A stretch of DNA of 64,000 nucleotides from Oscheius tipulae (lineage: Eukaryota > Nematoda > Chromadorea > Rhabditida > Rhabditidae). The position numbers were made by a program, and so were the translations under genes. A model generated the notes under the pieces. That model was given only the letters and a program-made list of their open reading frames with translations, ran no database searches and was not told the origin of the DNA. Where the stretch lies: the NCBI GenBank assembly GCA_037178975.1, contig JASJZH010000006.1, forward strand, positions 2,604,001-2,668,000, in the 5' to 3' direction. Positions 48,187 to 59,936 of this stretch are shown here, piece after piece (the first letter of the stretch is position 1; the number at the start of each line of letters is the position of its first letter).

Positions 48187-49209
48187 CTATGTTTGTAGGA
48201 TAACGACCCTCGGAAAGACCTGGAAATCTGTACAGTAAGAATACGGAAATTTGGAGAATGAGAGAGCTGTCAGATAAGCGAATGGTCGGCAAAAAACAGT
48301 GACTGATATGCGGACCAATGAAAAGACCTATTCACGGACAGTAGTGGATTCCAGTGAATGGCAACATTAAAAGCAAGCACGAGAGCGGTGAGACGCGAAA
48401 TCCAATACATCTATGGCGCTTTTGCTGTTGCTAGGGTATCTTTCGCTTGCTCGCAAGTTTTTTCAAAACCTGATGAAGTAGCTTGAGAAGTGTACGAAAG
48501 AGTGTGTAAAAGAAGGACGAGCAGCTAAAGGACGCAATCGGATAACTACTGTGCAAATATTCGAAAGAGATACTGGCCACGAGTCTTCCCATCAAAACAT
48601 TTAAAGTCGTGAAACAGATGTTAGGATGGCTTTTCTCAACTCGGAAAGCATCGTTCAATGTGTAAATATCGACGTGAAAAACGATCATAGTGGTTGCAGA
48701 TGTCACCAATCATAAAGAGAGCGTGAGGCCCCGGTTAAACAACGAGCACTCAACTTTTCGAAAATGCCAGCTTTTTTCAATTAAGCGGTACCAGTTCCAG
48801 TTTGTAATGAAAAATTCCTGTCTTCCTTCCATTCTCAATGTCTCAAACGATTGATATTTGACGGACTACACACAAAATGAGATTGTTATTGAGAATACAA
48901 AATCATGCGGCAAACTGCATGTCGTTTACGCGCAGCAGAACGGACGCCCACTACGATGCCGCATGGTTATCACCGCTACCCGTTTAAAAATTGAGCCGTC
49001 AATAGCAGTTTCTGTAGAACGCTACACAAGCTAATTGATGCCATATGCGAACATTTACAATTTCTAGTTCAAAAATCGATAATCTGCCGACTTCGGCTCG
49101 TAGAATTTGCGGCCTCTACTTTATCTTCAGGCCAATTTTTAATGAAATTCGAAGGGTCCTTGCCAAAAGTCTGATTTTCATCTTACTTTTTGTTTTTAGT
49201 CCCCTCACG
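48187..49209. other. divergent promoter region, rbm-25 / zinc-finger gene
   Basis: About 1 kb between two genes transcribed away from each other. A 92-codon minus frame near 48.4-48.7 kb has no recognisable motif. No RNA gene is seen. Confidence 0.4.
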
Positions 49210-51358
49210 ATGTCAGATGACGACGAAAATGTGGAAGAAATCGATCCGATATCCGATTACGAACCGCCTCCGAAGGTATACATTTGTCTTGAAGTTATTT
49301 ATCGTTATGCCTTTTTCAGGCTACCAGAGGAATGTCGGCAAGAAGAGCTGTCCCTGCAGTTCCTGCTGAGAACCCGGAATCTCCTAAAGGAAAGTTCTAC
49401 AATGCCAGAGTGAGATGTCCGTACGGATGCAATAAGGTGCTCGCTCAACGAACAATCGACTACCACAGAACCAATGGAGTGAGCATTTCCTTTGTTTATT
49501 CATTAAAAAATGGTTTGTAGTGTCGAATGGGTCAGGAAGAACCATTTGCGGACTCAAACAGAAAGAAGAACTACTGTTGTGGAGTGTGTTTTGCTGAATT
49601 CGTCACAAGACCGGCGTTTTTGACACACATGTCGGTGAGTAGCGCCTCTGAATTGTTGAAGCATATGACGTTTTAGGACGAACACGATGTCAGCGCATCT
49701 GTTCACCATCTCCAGTTCCCAAACAAGAACTTGTTCATGCGATTTGTGAGATGGCTCGAAGCGGAAGGAGGTGCACATTTTCGACACAAATCGGGAGCCA
49801 AGAGAAGAGCGAGTGGAAAAGGAATCTTCATGGCCTGCAATAGGTATCATTATTGTCTATATTTCATTAATCTTCATCTACAGATCTGGTTACGTAGGTC
49901 GCTCACTGACTGATCCCATTCGAAACAAATCTGGCAACTTTCGAACTGGATACACCTGCACAGGATTCATTCACGGAACAGAACACAACAATGGGTTTGT
50001 CAATATCATTTCCCAGCCCAGTTTCTGGTTTCTAGATCGATATCGATTGAATTCTGTGGAGATCACTACGGTCATGACGCTCGCATGCGGCTGCCAAACG
50101 TCATCAAGCAGTTGATTGCCCAAAAACAAATGGATGGAGAAAGCTTTGTTGACATCACTAGTTACCTGAGACGTAGGCTTGAGTCATTTAGAAGCAAACC
50201 ATTTGTATTTAAGGGCAGTTTGCGCCACTGGCAAGTGACTGTATCTACGCTCAGCGAGTCTGCCTTGTGGATCTTGACGAGCTGAGGACTCTACTAGTGA
50301 CGACGACAAGAAAATGGGAGAACACTGGCATTCCTCTTGAATGCGAGATTTGGGAGGAAGAGTTTCTGGAAAAGGCCGGCATTACTCGAGAAGGAGCTCC
50401 TCGGATGAGAAAAGAGGGAGACAAGTCGACAGAAGAGCTGGCTAAGGAGTTTGTTAGTTCTGTGCAATACAAATGTTCATATTCTTATTTCAGAATTGGC
50501 CTCGTCCACATGTCTTTACAGCAAAGATGAAAGTTGGAAGTGGAGTCGTTGAAATTCCCGAATTGAAGCCCATAACAGCCGAGACGAGACGGGATGTGTC
50601 ACAGCTGCAAAATAGCACTACCAGAACTCAAAACGCGAACGTTTTCCTAGAAAATTTGAAGACGGTTACAGCGGATACCGCAGAGCCCGATGTTTGTGTG
50701 GATGACGATCGTACCTCCCCGGACTTGCAAGAAAAGGATGAGCAAAAGATCGACGTGACTACTGTTTCGTCACCGACCAGGAAGACGCCAGCAGATACAC
50801 AAGCCGTCAGATCGGAATCGAAGGTTTACGAAGAAGAAAAGGCGGCAGTCCAATTGGAACCACTTAAGCAGCTTGCCCCAAAACCGCTAAATAGCAAGCA
50901 CCTGACCAGATCACAGGCCATCAGCATGATGATTGCTGAGATGAATCTTCTAGAAAGCATGATCAGGGTATGTTCGCCTGAATTTCTTTATCGGAATTGT
51001 TTTTAGAACGATTCGGGTAACGCCAGTGGAACCTTCCTTGTTGCCTTCATGACCAGGATAAAACAGCTGCGAATCAGTTATGCGGCAGGAATTCTACCAG
51101 CAAGTGAGTGATCATTTATTGGTTTTTTTAAAGATTCAACTTTCAGATCAACCAATGGGAGAACAACAACCAAGGCTGTCAAACATCGATGAGAACAAAG
51201 ACACGGACCCGAGAGCTCACACCGCTGAAGATCAAGTCCATGAAGAAGAAGAAATTGCAGATATTGGGACGGATTACACTGGAGAGACGGACTTGGAACG
51301 ACACATTCTGGAAACCGTCGGGGAAGGCCATGGTTATAACTCTCTTCTTTGGAATTAA
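49210..51358 (+). CDS. C2H2 zinc-finger protein with transposase-type N-terminal module
   Basis: Ten exons (49210-49275, 49320-49478, 49521-49634, 49677-49843, 49884-49994, 50036-50172, 50214-50452, 50494-50967, 51007-51103, 51147-51358) join in phase to 591 codons. An acidic start (MSDDDENVEEIDP) precedes two zinc-finger-like segments: CPYGCNKVLAQRTIDYHRTN and CCGVCFAEFVTRPAFLTHMS plus DEH. Next comes a module with LFMRFVRWLEAE, GIFMACNRSGYVGRS, YTCTGFIHGT and CGDHYGHDARMRLPN. This resembles the domain before MULE-type transposases in many animal proteins (C-x-RSG, then H-GHD). The C-terminal half is Glu/Ser-rich with no further domain and no DDE catalytic region. I infer a domesticated, DNA-binding remnant. 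The likeness is recalled, not searched. Confidence 0.8.
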
Positions 51359-51703
51359 TGGTTCCTTGGTCCCATTTCACTATTTTAGCTCCAATGACAG
51401 ATCCTATCTTTGACAATTTCATTTTTAAGGCTTACATCACTTTATTGTACTTTTTTACATGTTGTTATTGTATTCATTTTTTGTTCCCAATGTGCTGCAC
51501 CGTTTCATTTACATGTATTGCCAAATGTCCCAACCTTATCTGGATCTGCTGTCATTGAAAGTAAGATTACGGGTCATCCATAGTTAACCTTTTTGGGATC
51601 TCTTAATGAAACTTTTCAATAACTGAACTGACAATGCAGTACGTGATATCGTTCGAATACTTAGTGTTCATTAAATTGCGAGGAAATATGCAAATATTAA
51701 CAG
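51359..51703 (+). other. short gap between zinc-finger gene and mrps-11
   Basis: It is AT-rich. It ends with TTAACAG immediately before the mrps-11 ATG, so a spliced leader could be joined directly at the start codon. The two genes share a strand with 345 bases between them, which would permit an operon. No AATAAA is obvious. Confidence 0.4.
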
Positions 51704-52516
51704 ATGACGTTTGGTCGGCTAATGACCGACTTCTGTCGTCTTGCAATAGGACGCGGGGTGAACCAACTGGCCAGGAGAGAGATCTCTTTAACGCCGATAG
51801 TAGCTGACAGTATCCGAGATGCTCACCGACAAGGAACCAGAATGGATGGTCCTGCTAGAGTAAGTTTAAACGGTTCCTCTGTTTTTAGTAAGCCAATGGT
51901 TTTCATTCTCAAAAACTACAAAATAATTTGTTACAGGAAGCCTTTGAGGGAACAGCCGGAGCTGCGACTCACACGCCGGTCAGCCTTCAAGGGATGGACA
52001 ACAGGTTCCCAGTAGCCGAGACCCTGAAACAGGTTGAACAATAAGTTACATTTTCCATTTTGCACATTTTAGGAATTCGGGGGCATCCCTTTTTCTGAGC
52101 TCCCGATTGTTTACGTAAAAGCTACTAAGAACAATACGCTGGTGACTGTTGCCGACCACAAGGTTTTTGTTTTCACTTTAACAAATTTTTCATTTTCTAG
52201 AATCAAATAATTACTTACACTTCTTGTCGATTGGAAGGATTTAAAAATGCTAGGAAAAAGACCACAATTGCTGGTCAAACAACTGGTGTAGCTGCTGGTC
52301 AGAGACTCGTTCGTCGAGGAATCAGAACTGTCCGCGTTCAAGTTTGTTTAACTTATTTAGATTTAAAGTTTCTGCTTTCAGGTCAAAGGAATTGGACCGG
52401 GTAGAATGACATGCATTAAAGGGTTGACAGTAGCTGGTGTACAAGTCATCTCCATCACCGACCACACTGCATTGTGTGAGCTGGGACCTCGCCCCAGAAA
52501 GATTCGTCGTATTTAA
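51704..52516 (+). CDS. mrps-11: mitochondrial ribosomal protein S11 (uS11m)
   Basis: Five exons (51704-51859, 51937-52032, 52073-52162, 52201-52341, 52382-52516) give 205 codons. The N-terminus is basic ([20 protein letters not shown]), as in a mitochondrial targeting peptide. The uS11 fold follows: [76 protein letters not shown] and [20 protein letters not shown], with the family ending KIRRI. It belongs to the platform of the small mitoribosomal subunit, near the mRNA exit. The length fits a uS11 core with a mitochondrial extension. It converges on the K+ channel gene, with only 75 bases between stops. Confidence 0.94.
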
Positions 52517-52591
52517 GATCGCGCTAGTTAGATTCTTGTTATTGTTAAACTTGTGTCATTAAAAACTTTATCAAATGTAAGTAACAAACAG

Positions 52592-55400
52592 TCAGGACGA
52601 GATTGAGACCTCACGGTCTGGTTTCTTTCGAGCCAAATAATTCAGGAGATGAAAGGATCGGTTACTGCTCTTCCGACTACTCTCACTCTCGTCTCCAGTC
52701 GAAAGAGGATGCGACTCTTCGCTTGGCTCTTCCGTTTCCTCAACAGTTGATGGGAGTTGCTCCGGAATCAGAGATAATCTAAAAGTGGGAATTCGCAGCT
52801 CATTTTCTTTTCTACCTTGATCGAAAGTGAACGGAATTTACTAGATCAGCAGAGTTGGCTAATGCGATTCTGTCTTCCATCTCCTCCAATGCTTCCATCT
52901 CGCGCATATCGTGGTGAGAGACTCGCGATGGAGGTAATCGCGGCTTGGATCCGTCTTAAAACATTTTAGTACCAATAACTGGAATCCTTTTACCTGAGTG
53001 ATTAATTCCTATTCGAAAGTCCGCGTCAAACGATCGTGATACCACAACCTAAATGTCAAATCTCGCCGTAAGCTGTAAATGTTTTCTAACCTGACTTCCA
53101 GAACTTTGTATTGAAGCATCGGATACGTTTGACGATTGGCTAATTCCCGACTCTTCTCTGACGAGATCGGTCAGTACAACAATATCGCCGTCCTCCGAGT
53201 CCACCATTCTCATGACGTCGTCAATGGAAAGAGAACGAGGAACAAAGCGTGCTCTATATAACTGTTACGTCAAAAAAATGAAAACATGATTACCTGGATT
53301 GGTTTACACTTTTGACAATAGAGGCGTTAGTACTGCTCGGAGATGGAAACGATAATATGGTCTGGCATGTTTTGTTGATTTTCCGTTTCCCTGACAGTAC
53401 AGCTTGAACGGTTTCTCTTGTCAACGAATGAGCGGAAGAGGATGTACGAAACACGCCTGGAAGTTGTTCTTGAATCGCAACCGGATACTCTACCTAGGCT
53501 ACTTCCTCTTCTCTTTATCTTCCCACCGGCTTCCAGTAGCAGGCCTCCCTTCTTATCAAACTCGTCGTCATTAAAACGATGTTCTCCTCCCGCTTCGTAG
53601 GTTCTCTCCAGCTTGGCCTGTATCAGATTGATACACATTGAAACCAGTGAGAGTCCAATGATGATGTACATGAAATGAACCAAGAGATACTTTGGTTGAG
53701 TAGGAGTAATGTCGCCCAATCCAATAGTACTGAAACCAATTGGGTCGACCATAGATAATGTTTACCTCAGTGAGATGAAGAAAAAGTAAAAAGCCACAAA
53801 GTAGTCCCAATCATGTTCCCAAATACAGAAAGTTGCAGAACAGAAGAAAATCCAACCAATGACCACGATAATTGCAATCGGGACAGGTAGATCAAAGATT
53901 TCGAGATCTAAAGGACTCTCATATTGCCTAATTCATAAGAATGACCTCGTTTGTCTTCTGCATCAAGTTTTTGAATCTCTTCCAGTGTCTGCTTTGTACA
54001 ATATCGAAATGCACGTCGACAGCCACATTTCAAGAGCCACCAGGGAGACTTCAGTATCCGTGTGAGAACCTTCCCTGAAATGATACTTTATGTTACGCGC
54101 CAAATTTCATTTTCTTTTGAATACGAAGCTTAGTTGCACATAATTGAGAACAGATGATTATCACGCCGTCTGTCTGTTTGGGGTGTATTGTCGACATCGT
54201 CATGTATGCAAATTGACCGAGATGCTATCGCGCACTAGAGGACAGATGCACTGGGACGACATGTTTACAGGAGACTTACCCAAATCGTCGAGAATGGAAA
54301 GAACCAAAGGAATTCCGAAAATAGCGTATATCATTGTGAAGACTCTTCCAAAATTTGTATTAGGATACAAATGCCCGTATCCGATGGTTGTACAGATCGT
54401 CTGAAGACATTTGCTTAACAAACCATGTTCGAAACCCACCTGAGAATAGAGCATGGCATTCCAGAAATCCCATCGAATCTTCTGGTCAGTATACTTGATA
54501 CCTAGCTGTTTCTCATATTCCATAACTTCTTGATGAAGTTGATTGGATATCTGAAGAAGAAAAAGTAGACGAAATTTGGTTTAGTTCAGTGACCTCTAAA
54601 GTTTGTTCATGACTCAAAAAGAACAAATACTTGGTGTTGTTAAATAGCAGCGGAATGACTTCGTTCACAAAATGTGTCCTATTCTGAGCAATCCTGAACA
54701 AGAAGTATCCGATAGAGTCCCATAACTGACGTCTTGTTCCAAGTGACCTCTTTCTGATAATCTACTTCCGCTTCAAAATAATAGAAAACTAAAGCTCCTA
54801 AAAACAAATAAACCACGAGAATCCCTAGTAAACAGATATGTTTCAGTCCATATTGGTGGTAAGCCTAAAATTAGTTAGAACAATCGCAGAATGGCACTAC
54901 CTTATTTAGGATCCTCACCCAGGCTGGAACCTTCCGCACTCGTGCGAGCCCTTCTTCTCGAATCGTTTTTTGCACATTATGAGCCTGTAAACTGTTGACC
55001 TATTTGAAGATAACTTACTCCTTCTCGAAAAGAATGACCTATTCTGCTGAGACGGCGTTTGAGGCTCATTGACGGTGCAGCTGGCTCCTCGGGATATCCG
55101 CAAGCCGGCCATCCATCGTTCCTCCCGAGGGATTCCGTTCCTGTGTGCCCTCCGCCCCAGTATGCATAAAAGAACACGCCGACTGTTAACGGAAGGTCAG
55201 GTGAAGACAACTTGTAGAAAATCCTCAAAACAAGACTCTTATTATACTTTGAACTACCAACTCGTTCTTGCAAGAAGTATGGTAACTAAAATTTGTCATA
55301 GAGGTCTGTTCCAGTCTCTCAAGTAATATATTGCTGTCAAATTTGAAGTCCTTACTTGCTGGTGTCTGTCGTGACTAATAGCTGCGGCATCATTTCTCAT
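52592..55400 (-). CDS. two-pore-domain (TWK/K2P) potassium channel
   Basis: The start ATG at 55400 (MRNDAAAISHDR) lies 22 bases after a CCAG acceptor. An Arg-rich cytosolic N-terminus leads to TM1 (ICLLGILVVYLFLGALVFYY). A large outer cap loop with several Asn-X-Ser/Thr sites follows, then pore 1 (TICTTIGYGHLYPNTNFGRV) and TM2 (YAIFGIPLVLSILDDLG). A cytosolic linker precedes TM3 (PIAIIVVIGWIFFCSATF), pore 2 (STIGLGDITPTQPKYLLVHF) and TM4 (IIIGLSLVSMCINLIQAKLE). The C-terminal tail is long and Ser/Glu-rich and ends DREVSISS. GYG and GLG filters in pores 1 and 2 are normal for K2P leak channels, which act as dimers in the plasma membrane. Pore and TM exons were checked for phase. Some N-terminal and tail junctions were not. 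I cannot say which twk gene it is. Confidence 0.9.
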
Positions 55401-55563
55401 TCTGTCAGGGTTGTGTTCAAACTGGTTCGAAACGGAAGTTGCTCGGGAAAAAACGTTTATTTATTTTAAAGCATCAATAGAAGCCACACATCGCACCGAG
55501 TATATATGCTTCTCATTTTCGTAGAATGCACAGAGACCGAGTGAAAGAGTAGAATCATCTAAA
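55401..55563 (-). promoter_or_regulatory. intercistronic region, aquaporin to K+ channel (operon signature)
   Basis: On the minus strand the aquaporin stop (55564) is followed about 100 bases later by overlapping AATAAA signals (plus TTTATT at 55456-55465). A T-rich run comes next, and then a CCAG acceptor (about 55422) 22 bases before the channel ATG. Poly(A) signal, U-rich element, trans-splice acceptor and ATG within 163 bases is the layout of a nematode SL2-type operon junction. Confidence 0.6.
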
Positions 55564-57570
55564 TTACATGTTCCTGTATTGGGTAGGAGATGTCTGGGGA
55601 GAGGGAGGACGCTCGCTGACTCTAAAAACAAGTGGGACTACGGTAAAACACTTACGGTTTGGTCTCAATAAGATGAACTTCCCTAAGTTGTCCGTCAGGG
55701 TTACGGTCGTCGAGAATTTTGTGAATGTAGGTAGTCTCAGGGTCGTCGGGGATGTGGAATCCGATGAAGAACTCGTAAAGCCACGCTCCAAGAACAGCTC
55801 CGATCATGGGGCAGATAATTGGGACCCAGAACCATTTGTAGCTGCGATAGCTGAACACTCTCCATCCGTATCCAGCGCAAAGAGTGAACAGACGAGGAGC
55901 AAAATCTCGAGCAGGGTTGATGGCATATCCTGTTACGCGAAAGCTAAAGAGTTCCGAGGTAGCCATTACCTGCGTTGAGAGCGACAGACATTCCGAGGAA
56001 TGCAAGCAGTGTTCCGATGAATGCCGGCTGAAGGAATGGAGGAATACGGTTACGACGGTCAGTAACGGCTGCGATTCCAAGGCAAAGGAGAGCTGTTCCA
56101 ACAATCTAGATTTGTTGCTATTACAATTTTTTTTTTTAGATCACTACCTGATCAATAACCGCTCCCAATGTGCTCAAATGAGGTTGAGGGTAGGTGGCAA
56201 AAATAGCGGCAGTAGCTTTCGGCCCAGTCACATAACGAGTTCCGTTGTCGAACTGATCAATAGCATCTAGACTCGGTACCATTATTCAAAATGAATGTCT
56301 TAGTACCGTAGTAGACAACGAACGTGGTCAAGGCTCCAAAGAAGGCCCCAATATTTTGAGCCACGACGAAGACGATGAATCGAAGAGCATTGATTTTGCC
56401 CTGAGTCAGTTGGAAAAACGAAACGGCCGGATTCAGATGTGCTCCTAAATTTGAAAATTTCATGAAGCCTCACACCGACTCATTTGTATCATCACGTGTG
56501 TGCTAAGTGATATGACTTGTGTAAAATCGTAATCGGAGTTCAAATGTGAGATGTAATCCGCGCTAGATATCTAATTGCATTTTATGAGATTAACCCGATA
56601 TACGATGGCCCATCAGGGCAGCGAACATTAGCACAAGACCCCATCCAACAGAGACTCCAATCCAGTCATTGTTCTTCCTCTGAGAGAGAACATATTGAGC
56701 GTTGACGGCGGTTCCACCAAACTGAAACATTGTGTTAATTTTATCAAAAAGTCTGGCTACCAGCAGAAATCCAGTGCAGAAAAGTTCACAGAGAGCGGCT
56801 CTATATAGCTCGTTGCCAATATTCAGCTTGGCTCGTAGCCGATCAACCACGTTCATATTTAACCCCTAAAACAGCAATAATTTTGATTTCAAAACATGCG
56901 AAAAGAAGATTATGAGATCTTTGTACCTGATCCGCGTTGTCAGATAGGTCGAGAGCACCGGAGGTTGTCTAAAATGTGTTAGTTGCAAAGAAAAGAGGGA
57001 TACACCATGCTTGGCTTGTGGCTAGCGACAATTTCCAGTGAATATTGAGGACCAAACTGCACAGCAGCAACACCGCCAGGGCCTGGAATGTAGGCGTAGA
57101 AACTAAACAATGACCACGAAGACTGATTAATGAGATGTGAACAGCTACCCCACAATACCACTAATCATTGTCCGAAAAAAATGATCGTTGTAAGGATAGT
57201 GTAACTATTCAAGGTTAGAATTTGAGCAACTGACAATCAGACAAAACCGCATGGTGGATGAATTAGCTGCACAGATTTTCTCTCGAAGAACGTTAGAACA
57301 ATATTTTCATGCGAGGCGAGAAGAGCGAAATATGATGGGTGCAACTGTTGCCGACCATCTCTCGACGCTAATCTCACCTGTCGTGTCAACTTCTCCAGCT
57401 TCTGGCAGATTCTCGGGGTAGTCCGAGAGTACTTGCGCTATTTGTTCCTTGAAATTTTCAGGAGGGGACGGAACTAGCTCTTTTGAAGTAAACGGTACCA
57501 CATCGGGTGGAATAACTTTCTGCTCGTTCTCATGACTTCTGGTAGACTTAGGAGACTCGGGGTCTAGCAT
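55564..57570 (-). CDS. aquaglyceroporin (aquaporin family)
   Basis: The core of the protein is clear: the TM1 region with [12 protein letters not shown], then [18 protein letters not shown], the first pore box [14 protein letters not shown]3 ([20 protein letters not shown]), [13 protein letters not shown] in the loop before TM5, [20 protein letters not shown], the second pore box [12 protein letters not shown], and TM6 ([20 protein letters not shown]). The Asp after the second NPA(R) and the ATYP loop are typical of glycerol-permeating aquaporins. The C-terminus is [20 protein letters not shown] plus a short tail. The N-terminal 60 codons from ATG 57570 are Pro/Glu-rich. Their junction to the next exon (near 57.11 kb, [12 protein letters not shown]) only keeps phase with a weak donor near 57.35 kb, so the first exon is less certain. 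It is the upstream partner of the K+ channel in a probable operon. Confidence 0.88.
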
Positions 57571-58213
57571 ACTGTCAGGTAGCGGGAGGCACGAGAGAGA
57601 AGAGGAAAGGAAAGCAGCGGGATACAAAGACTTTTCCTGTTTTTGAGAGAAGTATAGTGGGCCCTATCATTAGTGATTGAACAAAACAGTGGAAAGAGAA
57701 TTTTAGAGAGCGCAGTGAAAACAGAAAGGAGTGACGAACAGGATGTTTACTGGAAGAATTCTGCATCCGTAAGTTATGCAAACCTACTACTGTAATACAC
57801 GTGCTGTTATGGATGGACACTCTGACTGATAAAGATCTCAAATAAACAAAATGGATGAGACGACCGGGTAAAGCCAACGTATTTGTTGCACGACGAGGAA
57901 CAACTGACGGCACTGCCCGAACGGCAGTACTTGCCGCGTGGCATCAGCTGCTCTTTCTTAGAGGGTTCCGCCAATTTTACGGCAAAATGTGGCATGCTCT
58001 CCCAAAAGACTTCGCTTTGCCAGAAAGTAATGGTCGCAAAAAGTGGACCGCGTTTTGGAGAAAGGATTTGAATACATTGACTGTCCGGTGCAGAGGCACG
58101 CATAGCCAAAAATCGGCAGACCAAAAAGCCAGGAACTCAGTATTGACCTCAATTAAAATACTTGCAGATTTTATTAAGAGTCTAATATGTTAACAGAAAG
58201 AAAAGAGATCTTC
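57571..58213. other. gap between aquaporin and chitinase-like gene
   Basis: Open frames of 60-112 codons overlap on both strands at 57.81-58.19 kb. None contains a motif I recognise, and they conflict with each other. It lies upstream of the aquaporin gene on the minus strand and probably contains its promoter. Confidence 0.35.
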
Positions 58214-59936
58214 TCAATGGTTAAGACAAGGCGAAGTCGCGTTGTTCAAGCTGTACATGGAAGGGTTGTCGTAGATTGAAGCCACACATCGCAGACGATT
58301 CTGATTGTTCAAGCTGACAAATTGAGATGGGTAGTAGGCTGGATCAAAGTATGGGACCATTCCTTAAATAAGTTGAGTTTAAATCATTGAATGTTCACCT
58401 CCATAAGGTGCCGGAGCACAATCACACGGAGCCTCTTTCCAGGTAGCCGACCAGTCAGGCTGGTAGCTGAGACCGTACTGCATCTCGTCAAACTTTTGAG
58501 GCATGTCTATACGTTTGGTTCTATTCCGTAGCTTTTATTCTTACATTTGCAAGTCAAGCTTTTCTCCGGTCCAGGAGGACAGTCGAAATAGCTGCAGAAC
58601 CATTTAAAGGCCTTGATTCGTCGAGACTCTCCAGGGCCTGCAGAACATTGTTATTGTGTCCTTTTGGAATGATTACCTCCAGGATTGGTAGGATCTTCTC
58701 CTCCGCACTCGTTGTTGATGATAAGAGACGTAGGTCCGAAGATTGGGCCAGAGTAGTTGACCGCCTGGTTGACTGGTCCAGCGTTCCAAGATCCTGAACA
58801 ATATGTCAGTAAACATGATTACCATACCCATGACAATGTCATGCATTGCCGGCTTGGGCGGTTGGGGAGTCATGTAGAACCAGAGGGAAGCCATTACAGC
58901 AAGAGGAGGATCCATCTTGGTCATGACCAAGTTAGGGTTCTTGAGGAGGTCTACAGTGATGTTTACGGATTTCAGCCAGTCTTGAAACTGTCCATAGTTG
59001 TAATTGTATGAAATCTGAATAAGCTCAACACTGTTGCTAGTCTTTTACCTGTATGGCTCCCCGTCCAAAGTAACATCCAGTGTAAAAACCTGGATTGGTT
59101 GAAGAGTTCGTCTGGGTACATGGGAACCAGTAGTTGAGCTCGGCAGACTGTGCACAATAGAGTCCTCCAGTGTTGCAGATGTTGCCATCGGTTGGCTTAT
59201 AACCCGGATTCTTGGGGTCCAGGAAGGAGCTGGTCGGTCCTCCCTCGAACCAGTTGTAGAATCCTCCGCGATAGAAACAGTTGGACGCTTGTTGATCGGT
59301 CAAATTGGAACTGGAAATTGTCACGATAGAAGATAAAGAAATTTCCTTACGTGTAGAGTGCTGCGTTATTCTCTCCAGTTTCCTGGACGGCGTGTGCAAA
59401 GAACGCGGACAGATCGCGACGGGCATTCTGGGCTGCTGTGTATACTGTATTTGGATTGCTGGTCCCAAAGTTGGGAAAGTAGCGAGCAGCTATGACGAAG
59501 GATTGATACGAGTAAGGAAAGCACGGATTTCCGCCCCATCCCAAATTGGCGAATGGGAAAAGATCCTGAATCGCAAATGTATCAGTAAAGACTAATACCT
59601 ACGTCAAAAACTTCTTGGGTGAACCATGTTTCGATTTGTGACTTGGGAAGATTGTTGGGATCCGAGGGCATGGTACATGTAGTGGGAGGTCCTAGAATTC
59701 TTCACAATTAAAAAATGTTTTTTTTTTACCTTTTCCGAACTTTCCAGCCTTAGGACAAGATGTGGCTGCACCAGTATCAATTCCGGTGGTAATAGAGTTA
59801 TCTGAAGTGGAACATTGGTTGATTAATGTAAGTGATCAAAGATGAACTCACCAATAGTGTTGAGACTGCTGCTCTGTCCCGAATTGTGAACAGAGACGAC
59901 AGCATGTATGATGCTCAAAATTCTTTCCAGCAACAT
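58214..59936 (-). CDS. GH19 chitinase-like secreted protein
   Basis: The start exon (MLLERILSIIHAVVSVHNSG) has a short hydrophobic leader and joins in phase 1 to the next exon. The GH19 domain follows: FPFANLGWGGNPCFPYSYQS, the catalytic-region FFAHAVQETGENNAALYT (Glu in QETG), the plant-class-like loop CFYRGGFYNWFEGG, CYFGRGAIQISYNYNYGQF, LWFYMTPQPPKPAMHDIV, and GSWNAGPVNQAVNYSGPIFG. The C-terminus is rich in Cys and Tyr (KWFCSYFDCPPGPEKSLTCK, APCDCAPAPYGG) and ends NNATSPCLNH. GH19 enzymes cut beta-1,4-linked GlcNAc chains. The first catalytic Glu is present, but I cannot show that the protein is active. Roles in nematodes could include cuticle, eggshell or digestion of food microbes. The ATG follows a CTTCAG acceptor by seven bases. 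Confidence 0.88.

Noticed and set aside
57807-58193. Overlapping 60-112-codon frames on both strands
   Set aside because: Four frames compete over the same bases and none has a recognisable domain or compatible splice sites.
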